The notes beneath the pieces were generated by a model. It was given only the letters and a program-made list of their open reading frames with translations. It did not search any database and was not told the DNA's origin. DNA of 34,800 nucleotides, from contig JAVKOQ010000470.1 in assembly GCA_031835245.1 (NCBI GenBank), positions 1-34,800 of the forward strand. Direction: 5' to 3'. Within the stretch, counting starts at the first letter, position 1. Each line of letters starts with the position of its first letter. Source of the DNA: Balamuthia mandrillaris (Eukaryota; Discosea; Longamoebia; Balamuthiidae). A program made the translations under genes and the position numbers. Shown one piece after another: positions 20,331-32,025 of the stretch.

Positions 20331-21345
20331 TCAGTATTTTTTGAGGGGAGAAGTGGTGGTGGCGGAGGTCTGGCTTGCGTGGTTGTGTGCGAAAGTAGCA
20401 GCTCCTTGGTCTCGTGGGCGCAGATCTGCCCACTCCTCATCCGTTTTCACAAGGAGAGCACTTTTGGGGCGTGGAGCCTTCTCTGCCTGGCTTTGCAGCT
20501 CGACCACGCCCCTCCCTCCCGGCGTTGCTGCTGTTGCAGTTTTTGTGACGATCCATCCAAACACCTCAAGCCCTCGCATATGGCCTCACGAACGGGTGCT
20601 GAGTTCTCTCCGATCCCGCCTGTGAAGATGAGAGCGTCCAGCCCGCCCAAGGCCACGTAGTAGGCAAGCGTGGCACGTTTCCTTTCCTCTGGCGTTCCCT
20701 CTTCCATGAGACGCACGGCATCCCTCGTGTCATCGTGGCCGCAGAGCCCAACCAGGCCGCTGCGTTTGTTGAGCAGCTCTTCCAGTTTATCCCACGGCTT
20801 GGCCTCCTCTGTGCCCACCGTATGTCCCTCTTCTTCTTTCCCTTTCGCTCTCTCACCTCCTTCCTTCTCTTTCTTCTTGCCCTCTTCTTCAGTGATATGC
20901 TCCAGCAAGGGAGGCAAGACCATAGGGTACGCATCACCAGAACGCGTGGCCATGGCAAGCCCTTTCAACGGGGTGAAGCCCATTGACGTATCCACGCTAC
21001 GGCCCTCTTGGATGGCACAGACACTGCAGCCACTACTGCCCAGATGAAGAAACATTAGTCGCAGCTGCTGCAACGGTCTTTCCATGCGCTGAGCAGCCTT
21101 GTTCGCCACGTAGCGGTAGCTGCTTCCGTGAAAGCCGTACTTGCGGAGCTTCTTCTGTTGGATCACAGACCAGGGCAGCACGCTTGCGGCGGCAGCGTTT
21201 GGTGGAACGACGTATCAAAGATCCCCACTTGTGGAGACATCTGATGATCGCCAGAAGAGAGGAGCTTCTGAAATAGTTCAACGCCCATTAGGTTGGCAGC
21301 GTTGTGAAGGGGAGCCAAAACCAAAGAAAACACGTCATGCTGTTC
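20331..21345 (-). pseudogene. ackA: Decayed acetate kinase relic
   Basis: On the minus strand successive acetate kinase signatures appear in the right order: [90 protein letters not shown] and, near the end, LLVKTDEE. The frame changes twice without splice signals: after FHQTLPPQA (about 21185) and at ICEGL (about 20575). The N-terminal third with the NSGSSS phosphate loop is absent; the YdeI gene starts only about 200 bp away. The normal HLGNGAS loop reads HLGSSGCS, a conserved piece before GGLDA is missing, and a Lys/Glu-rich insert interrupts the middle. The intact enzyme converts acetyl phosphate and ADP to acetate and ATP. Sequencing error could explain a frame shift, but not the missing ends. 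Confidence 0.75.
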
Positions 21346-21546
21346 CCCTTTGTCTTCAGTCCCCGGAAACATGCCCTTGTCGGCACTTTGGTGGTAAGGA
21401 AGCAAGCGAACTCCTCTCCATCCCCGCCATTGGTTCGGTGTCATGAAGTTTCCCCCGAAAACTTTCGAAGAAAAGTTTGTGGGAGAGGAGATAACCGGCC
21501 CGCAGGCACCGCACGCGTATTTTATTTTATTTAGGGTTAGTGAACA

Positions 21547-22578
21547 ATGAAAAGAAAAGGCACTTCGCGTTACAGAGCCGTAGAGGAGGAGGATGAAGCG
21601 GAGGTTCAGCGCGACGACAGCTCTGGCCGTACGAAGCGCCTTCGCCGGTACGTGACGAACGCCAACAAACTTAAAGAGAAAGAACCGGAACAAGAGCTGA
21701 GCGAAGGGGATGAAGAAGAGGAGGACGAGGAGGATGGCTCAGAATATGAGGAACCTTCAACGGATGGAGAAGAGTATGACGAAGAAGAAGAAGATGAAGC
21801 ACCCCAAAAACCTTCCAAGAAGGTGGAATCTAACTCCTTGTCATCCTCCTATTTACCCTGGACAGAATTTCCCAAAGGACAATGGGGAGATAAACCCCGC
21901 CCCAAAGGCCGCAGTGCCACTGACAATCGCCCTCTGCTGGCTTTTCCCGAGAGAGCCTCCTGGCGGGCCTGGCTCTCCGCCAACCACGATTCCTCAGGCG
22001 GCATATGGCTGGTCTACATGCGCAAAGCCAGCAACCTCCCCTCCGTTGCCTACAATGAGGCCGTGGAGGAAGCCCTCTGCTTTGGTTGGATCGACTCCAC
22101 TTACAACAGCTGGGATGAGCACCGGGGTCTGCAACTCTTCACCCCAAGAAAGAAAGGCAGCGTCTGGTCCAAGCTGAACAAGCAGCGGGTGGCCAGGTTG
22201 GAGGAGCAGGGTCTCTTGCGCACAGCGGGCATCGAGAAGATCCAGAGAGCCAAGGAGGATGGCTCCTGGTCCATCCTGGACTCGGCCGAGGCCTTGGAGA
22301 TTCCCGAGGACCTCGCCCAGGCCTTTGAGAGTAACGGTCGAAGCAAAGCGAGAGCCCATTTCGAGTCCTGGGCGCCCTCCTCCAAGAAGGGCATCCTGGC
22401 ATGGATCACTTTGGCGAAGAGGGCTGAGACCAGGGCCAAGAGGATAGAAGAGACGGCTGCCATGGCGGAGCAGGGCAAGAAGGCTCTTTCTTGGGGCGGC
22501 GCTCAGAACAAAAACAATCAACAAACGACGACGACAACAACAACAAAAAGGAAGACGGGCAAAAAAACAGCAGCATAG
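21547..22578 (+). CDS. YdeI/OmpD-associated family protein with acidic N-terminal extension
   Basis: Single exon, 343 residues. Residues about 120-320 match the bacterial YdeI (OmpD-associated, DUF1801-neighbour) family: [44 protein letters not shown] and the C-terminal [14 protein letters not shown]. Family members are small bacterial proteins linked to peptide or bacteriocin resistance; their biochemistry is poorly known. Here residues 1-110 add a basic patch ([10 protein letters not shown]) and a long Glu/Asp tract, features of nuclear proteins, and the C-terminus ends in a Lys/Thr-rich tail. The lack of introns among intron-rich neighbours and the bacterial family suggest horizontal acquisition (inference). 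It is divergent from the acetate kinase relic and convergent with the SAP-repeat gene. Confidence 0.88.
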   Translation: MKRKGTSRYRAVEEEDEAEVQRDDSSGRTKRLRRYVTNANKLKEKEPEQELSEGDEEEEDEEDGSEYEEPSTDGEEYDEEEEDEAPQKPSKKVESNSLSSSYLPWTEFPKGQWGDKPRPKGRSATDNRPLLAFPERASWRAWLSANHDSSGGIWLVYMRKASNLPSVAYNEAVEEALCFGWIDSTYNSWDEHRGLQLFTPRKKGSVWSKLNKQRVARLEEQGLLRTAGIEKIQRAKEDGSWSILDSAEALEIPEDLAQAFESNGRSKARAHFESWAPSSKKGILAWITLAKRAETRAKRIEETAAMAEQGKKALSWGGAQNKNNQQTTTTTTTKRKTGKKTAA

Positions 22579-22734
22579 CTGAGAAAGAGCGTTGTGCGAG
22601 TTACAATGTTTCATTTGTTTTTGGTGGAAATACGTTTTTAAATACAAGGGAAGAAGCTCTAGCTTGAACAAAATGTGACTAACATCAGGAGGTGGTGAGT
22701 GAGAGTAAGACAGCCTCTTTGTCCGCACTGCAGC

Positions 22735-24116
22735 TTACGCACCGTTGGAGTCAGAAGTGGCAACAACCGCCATTCCTTCTGCCTCGTTTTCTCCTTCTTT
22801 CCGTTCTTGGGAATGGTCGCCTTCCTCCTCCGCAACTTTAGCTCGTTTCCTGGGGGACGGCTTGCTTCCTTCCTCTTCCTCCTGTTCTCCCGCTCCTCCT
22901 TCCTCTTCTTCCCCTTCTTCTTCTCCCGTTGCGGCGCTGTCTTTCTTCCTCTTCTTACCACTTTCGCCTGCTGTCGTGGTTCTCTTGCCTTTGGGTTGTT
23001 CCTTCTCTCCGGTTTCCAAAAACTTAAGAATGCGTTTGATGAGAACAGGCTTTTTGCCAGAGCTGATCATGTCGTTCTCTTTACAATATTCCTTCAGCTG
23101 AGAGGCGTTGTACGTGTTATGTAGGTCCTGTTTGGTCATTCCTTTTTTGATGGTGGAGATGGGAGGAGGCACATATTTTTTGCCCTGCCCTTCTTCTTCC
23201 TCTTCTTCCTCCTCTTCTTCCGCCTCTTCTCGTCTTTCTCCTTCTTCACCTTTCCCTTGTCCTTTCCTTCTTCCTCCATAGCGTCTCCGTTAGTTGCTCG
23301 TCTTTTGGTGATTGTCTTCTTGGTTTTCCCTCTTTTACCGTGTGCCTCTTCCTCCTCCTCTTCCTCCTCTTCTTCCTCCTCTTCCTTCTTGACCTTCTTC
23401 CTGTTCTTCGTCTGCTCTTCTTGTTGCTCCTCCGGCTCTTCCTCCTCCTCATCGGGATTCAAAGGCTCCAGTTCGAATATTTTTACCATCAACCTGTCCA
23501 CCAGTACTTTTTTCACCGGAGTAGTCTTGGCCTCCAACGCGGCAGCCCATTGCTTCAGCAAGGGGAGGGCCAGGTTGTGCAGGAACTGCTTGCTGCCGGT
23601 GAGCATGACCTCATCGGCTATCTGAGAGACCATGGACTCCCTCGAGCCCGGTTCTAGGAGCAGCATATCACAAAAGTAGCGCAGAAGCTCCTCCTTGCTG
23701 TCCGCGAGGAAAACGTCCAGCCCTTGGTCCCTTATGGCCAACTCCAGCTTGCGCATCTTCTCCGCGTTGGAGCGCTTGGCTCTATCAATGCCGAAAACCT
23801 CACAAGCCATCTTAAAGTGTCGCACGTCCAACACTCCGAGGAAGCCCCGTATGCCGATTTCCATGACCCTGTGGCCCAGTCGTTCCAAGAGTTCTGGCTT
23901 TTTGCCCGCGGGATCGACCTGATTGACGGTGAGGCTCTGTTTCAAGGTCTCTGTGCTGACCTTCTTGGCAGCTTCTTGCAGCTCATACGTATCTTGTGGC
24001 ATTTGAAATGGTTTGCAAGCTTCCTCCGCGATGATAGAAACAGATTTTTTTTTGATTACGCTACCCTGTTTTTTTTTTTCACAGTCAGTTTTTTTTTTTG
24101 TTTTCAAAACACACAT
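22735..24116 (-). CDS. SAP/HeH-repeat chromatin-type protein, frame interrupted
   Basis: Two overlapping frames appear to be one gene. The first (24116-about 23220; a better start may be Met at 24002) holds a SAP-like helix pair (TLKQSLTVNQVDPAGKKPEL) and then three similar helical units, each ending in a Lys-rich helix (RSNAEKMRKLELAI; GSRESMVSQIADEV; TPVKKVLVDRLMVK). An Asp/Glu and Lys-rich region follows. The second (to 22735) begins with GQGKKYVPPPISTIKKGM and carries a typical SAP domain (NASQLKEYCKENDM, SGKKPVLIKRILKFL) with an acidic/basic tail. SAP modules bind AT-rich DNA in chromatin proteins. The frame changes by one step inside the purine-rich stretch 23190-23250, with no credible intron; an indel error or real break is likely. 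Confidence 0.7.
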
Positions 24117-24550
24117 TATCTTTTTTTTTTCACGTACCGAAATACAAAAGAGAGATCTCGCTCACACTCCCCGCACAAAAAAAAATAACGGGAGGGGTTC
24201 CTTCCAACCAAGCAGCAGGAGCTGAACTCTTGTTCCTCGTTCTGCGTAGCGCAACCCCTTTTTTTCTCTTTTCTTTCTTTGTCTCTCTTTTATTTTAATA
24301 AAAATGTCTTCGCCAAGGTTCGATCCCGAGGCTTGTGGGGTGTCCAACCGAAAAAAAAACTACCCGGTTGCTTGTACGGTTCGAACCCGTAACCTCCTAT
24401 TTCTCACTCACAACAACTTGGCTACCCGGTTGCTTGTACGGTTCGAACCCGGACCCTCCTATTTCTCACCCTCAACAACGTGGTTAAGAGTGCGGTTCGA
24501 ACCCGCACCCTCGTTGCGACAAAAGAAGAAAGAAGCGAAGAAGAAAGAAG
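24117..24550. other. Divergent region with tRNA-like repeats
   Basis: Upstream of both the SAP-repeat gene (-) and the RbfA gene (+). It is full of T and A runs (24069-24079, 24090-24100, 24121-24131, 24351-24359) and holds the B-box repeat array described separately. No coding region was recognised. Confidence 0.6.
24317..24504. repeat. Tandem tRNA-like (B-box) repeat array
   Basis: Four near-identical T-arm/B-box motifs lie at regular steps: GGTTCGATCCC at 24317 and GGTTCGAACCC at 24378, 24440 and 24494 (spacing 61, 62 and 54 bp). Two full 62-bp units (24361-24422 and 24423-24484) are about 90% identical. On the plus strand copies 2 and 4 form perfect 5-bp T-stems (TACGG/CCGTA and TGCGG/CCGCA). 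On the minus strand GTAGCCAAGTTGTTG resembles an A box and a T9 run (24359-24351) could stop RNA polymerase III. None folds as a full tRNA, so this is a tRNA-derived repeat or relic array. Confidence 0.75.
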
Positions 24551-26670
24551 ATGAAGAAGGGAACGCCTCTTGCCCTGGCGGGACCGCGGCCGCTGTGTTG
24601 GTATTTCTCTTCGCACAGCGCCAAGGTGTCATGGACTCCTTGTTGTGCTCACTATTCCTCCTTCAAGTCTCCTCCTTCTCCTCCTACCTCTAGACGGCCT
24701 CCCCCTTCTCCTCCGCCGGCAGGAGGCCCAAGGGCTGGAGCCGGAGGGGAAGGAGACACACCCTCGACGGTGCGGCTGGCACAACAACAGGCCATTCTGG
24801 CCAAGAAGCTGCTTCCCTCTCCTTCCCTGGCCATGCCACCCGCACGCATAAAGGCAAAAGTCTACGCGGAGGAGTCTTTGTCCCAACTCAAACAACAAAT
24901 CAAAGGTTTGCTGCCATGTTGTGATTGAATTTGATTTTGTTTTTTTGCTGACAACAAATCATTTTTGAAACAAAAATATCAAAAAAGAGAGAGAACGTAA
25001 ACGACAGCAACTGCAACTCGCCAAAGAGAGACATCGCGAGGCGCTCGAGAGGCAGGCCTTGGAGACGGCAGCCAGAAAAGCCGCACGGACCCAAGCCGGA
25101 GGCTTCCTCTTGCAACCTTCTGCTTCTTCTTCCTCCTCTTCCTCTCCTTCTTCCGCTTTCCCCATCTCTCTCAAAGAGGCAACGGCGTTTGCTAATGAAT
25201 ACGATGATGAAGCAGAAGGAGCCGAAGACGAAGATGAGGAAGAGGACGACTACCTGCTGTTTGGTGAGGAGGATGAGGAAGATGAAGAGGATGAGGAGGG
25301 AGAGGATGAGGAAAACGACTTATTGGACTTTAACAAAACAATGCAACTGCTGAAAACGGATCCACAGCTGAGAAGGGACACTACTGGCAGCACCAAATAC
25401 ATCGAAGCGCCTCCGAGCTACGACAAACAGCTCCTTCAACGCTTCAAGCACGAGGAAAACCAGAAGGACGTGTTGCGCTCGTTCTCGAAAAAGAACAGAG
25501 GAGAAGAGGGGGATGAAGACGAATACTCGGAGGTGGAAGTCTATGGCATGGATGCCAAACGACGGAGACAGCTGCGAGGAAGAGCGGCACGACGAGCTAT
25601 ACGAATGCAGAGGATGAAGAAGATCATGCGCCTGAGCAAACAAAACGGAGCTATTTTGGATACTACCACCGGTGACATAGAGATTACACTTCCATCCGTT
25701 AATAACGTTCTTCACAAAACGAACAACGCAAAATCACTTGTACCATCTCAGTTCTTGCATTACTTTTTGGACCCAGAGGCGCAAATCAAACGGCCTAGAG
25801 ACAAGAAGTTGGAGGAGAGGGCCAAGAGGATGCAGGAACGGATGGAGAAGCATAAGTTTAGGGCCATGCGGCAGAAGAAGACGACCAGCCCCTACATTAC
25901 GGATGCCAATGGAGAGGGTTTGACTCGAAGACAGATTCGAGTGGCCAAGTTTGTTCTCCTCTCTCTTACCCTCCCCTCCCCTTTCTCTCTCTCTCTCTCT
26001 CTCTCTCTCCTTGAATTAACACAACAAAAAATGCCCAGGCTGATATCATCGGTGCTCCAAGCCATTATTTTCGAGCTGGAGGTGCCGGACATGCCGGCGC
26101 ATGATATTTGGATCTCAAACGTGGAGGTCACCAGGAACATGCGCATCGCCAAGATTTATTGGGAGAGCACCAACAATGTCGATCTCATCGAGCAAGGTTT
26201 CTCCCCTCTATGCTTTTTTTCCCTCATCAATTTTCAAATCTATTTTTGCTGACACACTGTTGGTGTCCAATCATTTATCTGAAAGGCTTAACGAAGCACG
26301 CCCCAAGAATAAGAAGAATGTTGGCCCAACAAATCCAATTGAAGGAAGTGCCTGAACTCGTTTTCACCCGCGAGCGCGAATCCGACGAAGACATGAAGCT
26401 TGAAAAGTTATAATCCCTTCTCATTTCTGTTTTCTTCTTCGTTTCTTCTTTCCTCATTGTTTATTTCTTCTGTCTTCTTTTTTCCCTTGATCGTTACTCC
26501 TTCCCTTTTCCTAAAACCTTACTTCAACAACAACCAGAGTGATGCAAGAGATCAACGAGGTGGAAGGATGGACGGAGGAGGACGTGCAGCTCGGGATACG
26601 CCTCTTGGAAAAGAAAGAGAGGAGAGAGGAGGCGGAGAAACGAAGGCGGCAGGCAGCAGCCGGTTTGTGA
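24551..26670 (+). CDS. rbfA: Mitochondrial ribosome-binding factor A (RbfA)
   Basis: Five exons (24551-24905, 24988-25948, 26039-26196, 26286-26406, 26538-26670) join in phase to 575 residues. The first 45 residues look like a mitochondrial presequence. The middle has a Pro-rich linker, a basic helix, a Ser run and a long Glu/Asp tract (about 190-235), then basic helices rich in Arg and Lys. The RbfA core starts near residue 430: RRQIRVAKLISSVLQAIIFE, then the VTVxxVxxS-type strand WISNVEVTRNMRIAKIYW, and the closing IRRMLAQQIQLKEVPELVF. RbfA binds the small ribosomal subunit and helps mature its rRNA. A stop (TAA) would follow directly if the last intron were retained, removing a Glu/Arg-rich helical tail. 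The protein is about four times longer than bacterial RbfA (about 130 residues). Confidence 0.88.
25985..26009. repeat. (TC)n microsatellite in RbfA intron
   Basis: CT run on the coding strand inside the intron that splits the first RbfA helix. Confidence 0.9.
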
Positions 26671-26883
26671 CTCGGAGCAACGCGCTGAAAGTTGGACAAT
26701 CCGTGGCCGTATGTCGTTTCAAACCATGCAATTATTTTAACGAATCTCTCTTTTTAGGCGAGTTTCGCTATAAAAAGGTAATATTTGACGACCCTTTAAC
26801 AAAGAAGCAAGGCTGCTCTCCCCCTCTCTCTAGGGTCCTGTCTCTCTTCTATGCATGATCGACGGAGAAAGCGGTGTTGATCC

Positions 26884-28940
26884 ATGCGGTTCTCGACGTT
26901 TTTGCGCTACTTTGCGGCGTTGATGGTGGTTGCATTGGCAGGCCCGACTATGCTTTTCTTTTGTGGATCAACAGAAGAGGTGCGTGTCGAACCAAAATGT
27001 CCAATAGTGCCGGCCTCTTCCCCTTCTCCCTCGTCTACTCCAACAACAACAGAGCCTAGGAGCATTGATCCCTACAACCTTTCTTTGCCCTCTTTGGTAA
27101 TGTCCCTAGTACAAAGCGATGAGCCGGATCATGTGAAGGAGCTGCTGGATCCAGTGTTACCCTCTCTAGTTACTGTGGTGTGGGTCAACCGAGAGAAGTT
27201 TTCCCACACTAAGACCGTTTTGGAGGACTGGTGGCGCAACGACCATCTTGGAATTCGCTGCATCTACGTTCTCAGCGGTCTGGAACAAGACTCTTTAGTG
27301 GAATGGCTGAAAGAGAAAGAACGAACTTTGGGCAAGGATCGCTTTACCCTGCTTGAAGACAACACTTTGCTTCCTCCTTTCGCCACTGTTAACGTTGCCT
27401 TGGAGCATGTTCGAACCAAATATTTTGTTGGTATTCATGCCGACACCGTAGTGGAGCCCCTCTCCCTCCATTACTTTCTTCGCAGAGCACTTCTCACGCC
27501 CGATGCTGTCGTCATCGATCCCATCATTTGGGAAGAGCATCTAGGAAGCCACGAGCTCATCCTTCACAGTACCTACGAGCTTCTCACAGCCTCCAAAACA
27601 TCCGACCGCTCCTCCCTGGTTCCTCACTTTCTCCATCTTCCTCGACAGCATGTATCCATCTCCTGGTCCGCTTCCTCTACTTCGGATTCCATACGAGAGT
27701 TAACCAAAAAGTATGTTGCAACTCAGCCGATGACCGCGATGGGTGTGGAGTATCACTGCGCCTTCTTCGAGACTGCAGCGGCAAGACATCCCTACAAATT
27801 GCTAGACACCTTCGCCCCAGAGAACCCTCTTAACGCTGCTTTCGTGGTAGCGGAGATGAGTAGGATCATCGTGGTGGAGCCCCAGGCCATTGCCAAGTAT
27901 GTCTTTCCGGAGGGTACCAATGTCATAGAGCAGGAGGATGTGTTCATGATGATGTGGGCTTGGAGTCCTGAAATGGGTTATATTAGCAAGTACCTTCACA
28001 TCGCACTTTCTCCTTATTGCTTGATCCTTTTATGATTTTTCCTTTTGTTTCTCCAGCTGTTATGCAGAGTCCAAGTTTGGTCACACTGCTGAGAATCCAC
28101 GGTTCATGTTCTGGATACGCATGATCGGCTACCGCATGCGCGGCCTGGCCTTTGGAATAGGCACTGCAAAGGCTCTCCTCCCCGATCCTACCATCCAAAC
28201 CCAAATGGTCATCGGAGCCTTTCTTCTGGTGGGCTCTAACCGTTTTCGTCTCTTCAACCCAGAAGAAAAAGGAGATTGGTTGGAGCCAAGAAAATTCTAC
28301 TTGGAAGCGAAAAACGCTACCTACGCCTCTTCGACACCAACCCCTGTCCAGATGGAGTTTGCTCAAAAGAAGGACCTATTCATTCCGAAATGGAACGGAG
28401 AGCAAATGAAGAAATGGTTGGAACGCGTGGCCGTTCATGAAACGGAGAATAAGAAACAGCACAAAGGATTCGTTATGCATAAGACGGATCGACTGAAGGT
28501 AGAAGGCTTTGACTGCAGCACTCAAACCTATCGCCAATACCATTTGTTGAGAGTGGATTTCGAGGTGGATGAAAGGGTGGACGAATCGGAGTGCCTATCC
28601 GCTCTTCCTTCTGTCTTTACGGCAGGCGCTTTCATCGTTATGGCCGTTCCAACAACAGACAACAACCAAGGAAACTAGAGCCAAGAAGCTACGGCAACAG
28701 TTTTGGTTCGAGTTTCCTAACACATCAACAGAACAACAGTTTCTGGAGGAAGTGTTGCCAACGGCGAAGATGCATGGAGGGCAGTGTGCGTTTGTGGAAG
28801 CTCAGAGCAACCCAACTTCGATCCTGTTGCCAACGATGGACGGAGCAGTGCGTTTGCTACGGTGGAAACATAATTTCAACTATGATGACTACACGGCGGC
28901 ACTCGCCAGCCATATCATTCGTCCTCATGTTGTTGCCTAA
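26884..28940 (+). CDS. Type II membrane glycosyltransferase-like protein
   Basis: The main frame has two exons (26884-27989, 28057-28678; 575 residues). Residues 8-28 form a signal anchor with a short cytosolic N-terminus, followed by a Pro/Thr/Ser stem, as in Golgi enzymes. The body looks like a GT-A glycosyltransferase: a start strand (LVTVVWVNREKF), KYFVGIHADTVVEP with an acidic metal-site candidate, and IEQEDVFMMMWAW as the acceptor-side acidic motif. The exact family is not recognised. After the stop at 28678 another frame (28659-28940) continues with coding-like sequence (QQFWFEFPNTSTEQQFLEEV ... SHIIRPHVVA). A 46-nt intron 28613-28658 would join it in phase, giving 647 residues; a one-base indel is the alternative. 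The tail is therefore uncertain. Confidence 0.72.
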
Positions 28941-29095
28941 GGGAGATTGCAACGGAGAACGAGAGACGAGAACTGGCGTTAAAAAAAAAAGAAACATACA
29001 AACCCCTATTTAATTTTTTGTAAACGAAAGAACAATAAGATACAAAAAGCCGTTTCGAACCTCCGAAGAAGACAGCGAGGAAGAAGAGGAGTGGG

Positions 29096-31217
<2,122 letters not shown>

Positions 31218-31355
31218 CTCTCTTTCTTGCAGAGATCGAACTTTATTTATTTTGTTGCTCGTCAACCCAGATGCCGTGACGACACGATAACGTTTTAAGG
31301 AACCACCTTACATTTCACCAAAAATTTTCCAAGAAAAAATAGTACACAAAAAAAA
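31218..31355. promoter_or_regulatory. Compact bidirectional promoter between carrier and Swi5
   Basis: Only 138 bp separate the two divergent start codons. No clear TATA box is seen; the Swi5 side is A-rich. Confidence 0.5.
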
Positions 31356-31622
31356 ATGGAGAAAGAAGAGGAAGAAGGTGAGCACCATGCTGCTCGTGCG
31401 AGGAAGGCAAAGGCCGAACAACCTGGGGATGGTGATGACGCAGGAGACGGGCGGTTCAGCGAGGAGCAGGAACAGGCGCTCCAGGCACTACGAGACAGGA
31501 TAAAAGAGCTTCAAGACCAAGTGCAAGCCAGGGCGGAGGAAGAAAAGTGAGTGCTCTGCCTCTCCTCTTCTCTTCTCTTCTTTTGTTTTTTGTAGCGGTT
31601 AACGCGACTTGCTCCATTTGTT

Positions 31623-31659
<37 letters not shown>

Positions 31660-31906
31660 GAATAAGAATGTATGACGCAGAGGCAAAGGACTACATGGAA
31701 GCACTCCACCAATACAACGAGCTTAAAGACATTGGGCAAATGCTTATGGGCAAACTTGGTATTCTATCCTTCTTTTTTTTTTCCTTCATTCTTCTTCTTC
31801 ATTCTTCTTACCAAAGACCTACAATAAAAAAAAACAAACAGCAACGTTGGAAGGTCTTTTGACAAGAGACCTTTACGTCCGCTACGACCTCAAATGGGAA
31901 GATTAA
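31356..31906 (+). CDS. SWI5: Swi5 recombination mediator subunit
   Basis: Three exons (31356-31546, 31667-31758, 31842-31906) join in phase to 115 residues, a normal Swi5 length. The N-terminal half is charged and helical (EEQEQALQALRDRIKELQDQ), a coiled coil. The C-terminal half carries the Swi5 signature: YNELKDIGQMLMGKLATLEG followed by TRDLYVRYDL, matching the human segment with YNEIKDIGQ and LGKLA. Swi5 pairs with Sfr1 and stabilises Rad51 and Dmc1 filaments in homologous recombination. The first intron holds a TTG repeat. It is divergent from the carrier and convergent with the DNA-PKcs gene, with 119 bp between stops. Confidence 0.93.
31624..31660. repeat. (TTG)n microsatellite in Swi5 intron
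   Basis: Twelve or so TTG units in the first intron of Swi5, a little upstream of the acceptor. Confidence 0.95.
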
Positions 31907-32025
31907 AAAAAACTTCATCGACATACGAAGAAAGAGAGAGAGAGAAAAAAAGAAAGCAACAAAAGAGAAAAAAAAACCTTGTTTCGTACGTGTTGAGCAC
32001 ATCATGCATGACAGCGATGGCCGTC

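Noticed and set aside
20447-21181. Working acetate kinase
   Set aside because: This frame alone lacks the N-terminal phosphate-binding third and the end of the enzyme, and its active-site loops are altered.
21994-22728. 244-codon minus-strand frame opposite the YdeI-family gene
   Set aside because: Antisense shadow; the plus strand has clear family motifs.
24361-24504. Functional tRNA genes
   Set aside because: T-arms are good, but the 62-bp units lack room for a cloverleaf with anticodon and acceptor arms.
24317-24504. CRISPR-like array
   Set aside because: Only two full repeats with no unique spacers, in eukaryotic DNA; the motif is a Pol III B box.
31591-31776. Mobile element or retroelement
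   Set aside because: No reverse transcriptase, integrase, transposase or long terminal repeats were seen here or elsewhere in the window; only simple repeats.
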